From Flavobacteriaceae bacterium (GTDB lineage Bacteria > Bacteroidota > Bacteroidia > Flavobacteriales > Flavobacteriaceae), in NCBI GenBank assembly GCA_002693605.1, contig NZQO01000052.1, positions 1 to 18,226 of the forward strand: a stretch of DNA of 18,226 bases, in the 5' to 3' direction. Within the stretch, counting starts at the first letter, position 1. Each line of letters starts with the position of its first letter. Below the pieces are notes generated by a model. It was given only the letters and a program-made list of their open reading frames with translations. It made no database searches and was not told the DNA's origin. Both the position numbers and the translations under genes were made by a program. Positions 15,342 to 18,226 of this stretch are shown here, piece by piece.

Positions 15342-16364
15342 ATGCACGAGGAGCGTTCCTTTTCCGATAAAGTCTGGCTGGTCCTTAAGGGGCTGGCAAT
15401 GGGAGCGGCCAATAAGGTGCCCGGCGTCTCGGGCGGCGTAGTGGCCTTCGTGGCGGGGTTCTATGAGGAATTTATCTACAGTCTTCAAAAAATAAACCGC
15501 AAGGCATTCGCCTTGTTGCTCGACGGAAGGTTCCGAAGTTTTTACCAATATATAAACGGGCGATTTCTCGGACTGCTTATATTAGGAATGGTAATTAGCT
15601 ATTTCAGTGTTTCCAAGCTGCTCGATTATTTGATCCTCCATTATGAACTGTACGTTTGGAGTGCTTTCTTCGGAATGATAATAGGCTCCATCTACTACAT
15701 CGCCAAAGATTTCGGTTCTTGGAACCGAACTTACGTAACTTATTTACTCGCCGGGATCTTGGCTGGTATAAGCATCAGTTTCCTGGAGCCTGCCAAGGAA
15801 AACAGCAACTTGGTCTTCGTTTTCTTCTGTGGAATTATTGGCGTATCGGGAATGACCTTGCCGGGCCTCTCCGGTTCTTTTATCTTGATTTTGCTCGGAA
15901 ACTACGTGTTGCTCTTGGTAGATTCTGTTAACGCACTTTACGACACTATGGCCGACGTACTACAGGGCGATTTCAGCTTTACCGATAATCCCGGCCGTAT
16001 GGAATTGCTCAAGGTCCTAGCCGTTTTCGCAACAGGGTCGCTAACCGGCCTAGTCTCGCTCTCGCACCTTCTGGCCTACGTACTTAAACGATTCAAAAAA
16101 GCCACCTACGCGGTTATAATTGGTTTTATAGCCGGCTCACTCGGGGTCGTGTGGCCTTGGAAAGAAAAGATTTTCGAATACGACTCGGCAGGAAATATTA
16201 AGATTGACAGCAGTGGCCGTGAAATTATAACCGACTACGACCGTTACTTTCCGGAGGAATTTTCCTGGGAAGCAGCTTCTGCTATTTTTTTTATTATCCT
16301 AGGCGTTTTCCTCGTGCTTAGTCTAGATTGGTATTACAAAGCAAGAAACCGGCAATATGGCTAA
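15342..16364 (+). CDS. DUF368 polyprenyl-phosphate translocase-type membrane protein, second copy (divergent motif)
   Basis: This 340-residue protein is a paralogue of the preceding gene with the same topology. The first signature reads GAANKVPGVSGGVVAF (21-36): the PGVSGG core is kept but Asp, Val and Thr of the usual GAADVVPGVSGGT are Asn, Lys and Val. The second motif TLPGLSGSFILILLGNY (172-188) and VWPWKE (270-275) are kept. Hydrophobic segments lie near 75-98, 103-121, 131-148, 156-190, 222-245, 254-272 and 312-329. A longer hydrophilic loop (278-310), rich in Asp and charged residues, precedes the last membrane segment. It may act with the first copy as a pair or have another substrate. 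The stop overlaps the start of aroE by 8 bp. Confidence 0.93.
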   Translation: MHEERSFSDKVWLVLKGLAMGAANKVPGVSGGVVAFVAGFYEEFIYSLQKINRKAFALLLDGRFRSFYQYINGRFLGLLILGMVISYFSVSKLLDYLILHYELYVWSAFFGMIIGSIYYIAKDFGSWNRTYVTYLLAGILAGISISFLEPAKENSNLVFVFFCGIIGVSGMTLPGLSGSFILILLGNYVLLLVDSVNALYDTMADVLQGDFSFTDNPGRMELLKVLAVFATGSLTGLVSLSHLLAYVLKRFKKATYAVIIGFIAGSLGVVWPWKEKIFEYDSAGNIKIDSSGREIITDYDRYFPEEFSWEAASAIFFIILGVFLVLSLDWYYKARNRQYG

Positions 16365-17094
16365 TTACGGACTCATTGGTAGAAATATTTCCTATTCTTT
16401 TTCGAAAACCTTTTTCGCGGAAAAATTCGAACGAGAAAATCGTCCCGATGTATATTCTAATTTTGATATTCCCGACCTCAGAACATTTCCAAAAATCATC
16501 GCCGAGACCCCTAACCTGCAAGGCTTAAATGTGACAATACCCTACAAGGAGGCAATTATGCCGTATCTGGACACTATCGATCCCGAAGCGGCCAAAATAG
16601 GAGCGGTTAACACCATCAAAATTACAGAAAGTAACCAGTTGATAGGATTCAATACCGATCACGTGGGGTTTTCGAAATCACTAGAGCGCTATCTTCCCCT
16701 AACTAATAAAAACGCCCTAGTCCTTGGTACCGGCGGTGCTTCTAAGGCAGTTGCGTATGTACTGGAAAGGCTCGGCTTCCAACTTTTATTTATATCGCGT
16801 AAGCCGGGCCAGGGCCAGAAAAGTTATATGGAGCTAACGAAAGACATTATCGAATCGCACAGCTTAATTGTCAATACCACGCCCCTTGGCACCCACCCGA
16901 AAATTGACGAATGTCCCGATATACCTTATCAGTTTCTCGGGAAGAACCACCTGTTGTACGACCTCATCTATAACCCCGCAGAAACCGAATTTTTGAAACG
17001 AGGGAAGGCACAAGAAAGTTTAATACAAAACGGCCTGTCCATGTTGCAATTGCAAGCCGAGGAGGCCTGGCGCATTTGGAACGAAACTGAATAG
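16357..17094 (+). CDS. aroE: Shikimate dehydrogenase
   Basis: This 245-residue enzyme reduces 3-dehydroshikimate to shikimate with NADPH in the chorismate pathway. The substrate-binding serines are in GLIGRNISYSFSKTFF (5-20). The catalytic Lys64 is in NVTIPYKE (58-65) and the catalytic Asp101 in FNTDHVGF (98-105). The nucleotide-binding GTGGASKAV is at 124-132, YDLIYNP at 201-207 and NGLSMLQLQAEEAW at 225-238. The NTDG of many AroE proteins is NTDH here, which leaves the aspartate intact. Length is slightly short but within the range of Bacteroidota enzymes. The ATG at 16357 lies inside the end of the second DUF368 gene, giving an 8-bp overlap and strongly suggesting translational coupling in one operon. 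Confidence 0.95.
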   Translation: MANYGLIGRNISYSFSKTFFAEKFERENRPDVYSNFDIPDLRTFPKIIAETPNLQGLNVTIPYKEAIMPYLDTIDPEAAKIGAVNTIKITESNQLIGFNTDHVGFSKSLERYLPLTNKNALVLGTGGASKAVAYVLERLGFQLLFISRKPGQGQKSYMELTKDIIESHSLIVNTTPLGTHPKIDECPDIPYQFLGKNHLLYDLIYNPAETEFLKRGKAQESLIQNGLSMLQLQAEEAWRIWNETE

Positions 17095-17125
17095 CCCTCC
17101 ACTCCTCTAAAAAAAGGGCGCCACC

Positions 17126-17156
17126 TTTGCCATTTGCGCAGTTGTTAGTATCTTGA
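17126..17156 (+). promoter_or_regulatory. Candidate promoter of the DUF349 gene
   Basis: TTTG at 17126-17129 is followed after exactly 19 bases by TATCTTGA (17149-17156), which matches six of eight positions of TAnnTTTG. The spacing is the consensus one. The ATG at 17192 lies 35 bases downstream. The 97-bp gap after aroE makes a separate start likely. Confidence 0.4.
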
Positions 17157-17191
17157 CGGTTCAAGAATAACGAACCTAAACATTGAAAGAA

Positions 17192-18226
17192 ATGTCTGAA
17201 AAACAACTGAACGAAGATCCACAGGCCCCGACCAATAATGAAGTTTCAAAAGAGGAAAAGCCCACCGACAATGTAGCTGAAAACAAGGAGGCTACGCTGG
17301 AAAATGCGATGACTGAAGAGACCGAGGCGGTTTCGGGGAAGGGCAAGCCTGCTAAAAAGGAAACTGAGGAATCACACGAAGATGCGGCGAATGCCATTAT
17401 CGAAGAGTCTGCGGCCAACAGAAACGAAGCTTCTGAAGTAAGTGATGTGGCTTCAGACGCCGAAGGGGAAACTCAAATAACTTCGGAAGAAGATAGTTCA
17501 GAAACTTCGTCAGTAACCGCCGAAGAGGAGGATGAGGAGGAAATCAGTTCTTCAGACGATTCGGAAGATGAGGAAGAGGAAGAATCGAAAGATTACAGTG
17601 CCCTTTCCGAAAAGGAATTGATCGCCGAGTTTCGTGAACTTCTGGGCACAAAACCGGTTCAGAACATAAAAAATGAGGTTGAGGAAATACGTGCTGAATT
17701 CAACTCGAAGTTCAATGAGGAAGTAGAGCAAAAGAAGGAGGATTTCTTGGCCGATGGCGGCAATCTGCTAGACTTTTACTACACTACGCCCCTCAAGAAG
17801 GAATTCGACTCGCTCTTTTTCGAGTATAAGGAAAAACGCAATAACCACTATAAGAACCTAAAACGCGATTTGCAGGCCAACCTTTCTAAAAGGCTTGAGC
17901 TTATTGAAGAGCTGAAGAGCTTATTGAATGCCGAGGAAAATATCAACACTACTTATAAGCATTTCAAGGACATACAGGACCGTTGGCATACCGCGGGCCC
18001 AATTCCGCGAGATAAGTACAACTTCGTATGGAACAATTACCATCACCACGTTGAGAATTTCTATGATTTTCTGCACCTGAACCGTGAATTCCGAGATCTC
18101 GATTTCAAGCACAACCTAGACCAAAAGTTAAAATTAATTGGTCGCGCCGAAGAGCTCGCGAAGCTGGAAGACGTAAGCCGGGCCTTCCGCGAATTACAAA
18201 TGCTACACAAGATGTGGAAGGAAGAG
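17192..18226 (+). CDS. DUF349 protein with long acidic N-terminus (3' end outside window)
   Basis: The frame is open from the ATG at 17192 to the window edge, giving 345 residues with no stop. Residues 1-135 are low-complexity, dominated by Glu, Asp, Ser and Ala, with a nearly pure acidic run near 111-131, and are probably disordered. From about 138 the chain becomes helical (LSEKELIAEFRELL). It then shows DUF349-type repeats: a segment around 254-300 with IQDRWHTAGPIPRDKY and WNNYHHHVENFYDFL, and a second beginning near 330 (RAFRELQMLHKMWKEE), cut by the edge. DUF349 repeats are 70-80 residues and occur in several copies, so the full protein is likely 600 residues or more. Its function is unclear; there is no signal peptide, so it is presumably cytoplasmic. 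A candidate promoter lies upstream. Confidence 0.88.
   Translation, partial: MSEKQLNEDPQAPTNNEVSKEEKPTDNVAENKEATLENAMTEETEAVSGKGKPAKKETEESHEDAANAIIEESAANRNEASEVSDVASDAEGETQITSEEDSSETSSVTAEEEDEEEISSSDDSEDEEEEESKDYSALSEKELIAEFRELLGTKPVQNIKNEVEEIRAEFNSKFNEEVEQKKEDFLADGGNLLDFYYTTPLKKEFDSLFFEYKEKRNNHYKNLKRDLQANLSKRLELIEELKSLLNAEENINTTYKHFKDIQDRWHTAGPIPRDKYNFVWNNYHHHVENFYDFLHLNREFRDLDFKHNLDQKLKLIGRAEELAKLEDVSRAFRELQMLHKMWKEE

Noticed and set aside
17113..17128. Hairpin AAAGG-GCGCCA-CCTTT after aroE as a terminator
   Set aside because: The stem is only five base pairs, and the T-run lies on the minus strand, where no gene ends; it also overlaps a candidate -33 element.
1..18226. tRNA, rRNA, CRISPR arrays, insertion sequences or a defence or phage system
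   Set aside because: No cloverleaf, spaced repeats, transposase or nuclease-type gene was seen; the genes look like ordinary core genome.

Overview
The window reads as the chromosome of a member of the Bacteroidota, most likely a marine Flavobacteriaceae of moderate GC content. The evidence is the gene families (DUF5686 outer-membrane protein, OstA-like protein, DUF349 protein, tandem DUF368 proteins, flavobacterial-type Fur), the absence of clear Shine-Dalgarno sequences, and several boxes matching the Bacteroidota -7 promoter element TAnnTTTG a few bases before start codons. It is gene-dense: 15 protein genes, of which the first lacks its 5' end and the last its 3' end. There are no gene-free stretches over 300 bases (the longest gap is about 131 bp). 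I see no RNA genes, mobile elements or CRISPR arrays.

Layout. (1) 1-762 (+): C-terminal part of a DUF5686-type outer-membrane protein, meeting a convergent lipoprotein gene (764-1585, -) with one base between the two stop codons. (2) 1703-5663 (+): TrmH-family RNA methyltransferase, Ste24-like M48 membrane protease, and an MscS-type channel with a signal peptide and large N-terminal domain. (3) 5770-9747 (+): bifunctional-type RelA/SpoT (p)ppGpp enzyme, Fur-family regulator and adenylosuccinate synthase. (4) 9793-12804 (+): OstA-like LPS-transport protein and a class-III PLP aminotransferase. (5) 12936-17094 (+): TPR protein, two tandem DUF368 membrane proteins (family reported as polyprenyl-phosphate translocases) and shikimate dehydrogenase. 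(6) 17192 to the edge: DUF349 protein with a long acidic N-terminus.

How the genes may work together. Much of the window concerns the cell envelope: outer-membrane protein, lipoprotein, M48 protease, MscS channel, OstA and DUF368 lipid-carrier recycling. The rest is central metabolism and stress control. The rel-fur-purA cluster joins a ppGpp enzyme to purA, whose product is a known ppGpp target. Most of this looks like ordinary core flavobacterial genome. The points most worth a second look are the tandem DUF368 pair with a divergent signature in the second copy, the Fur protein lacking CxxC zinc-site cysteines, and the predicted leaderless start of the methyltransferase gene.
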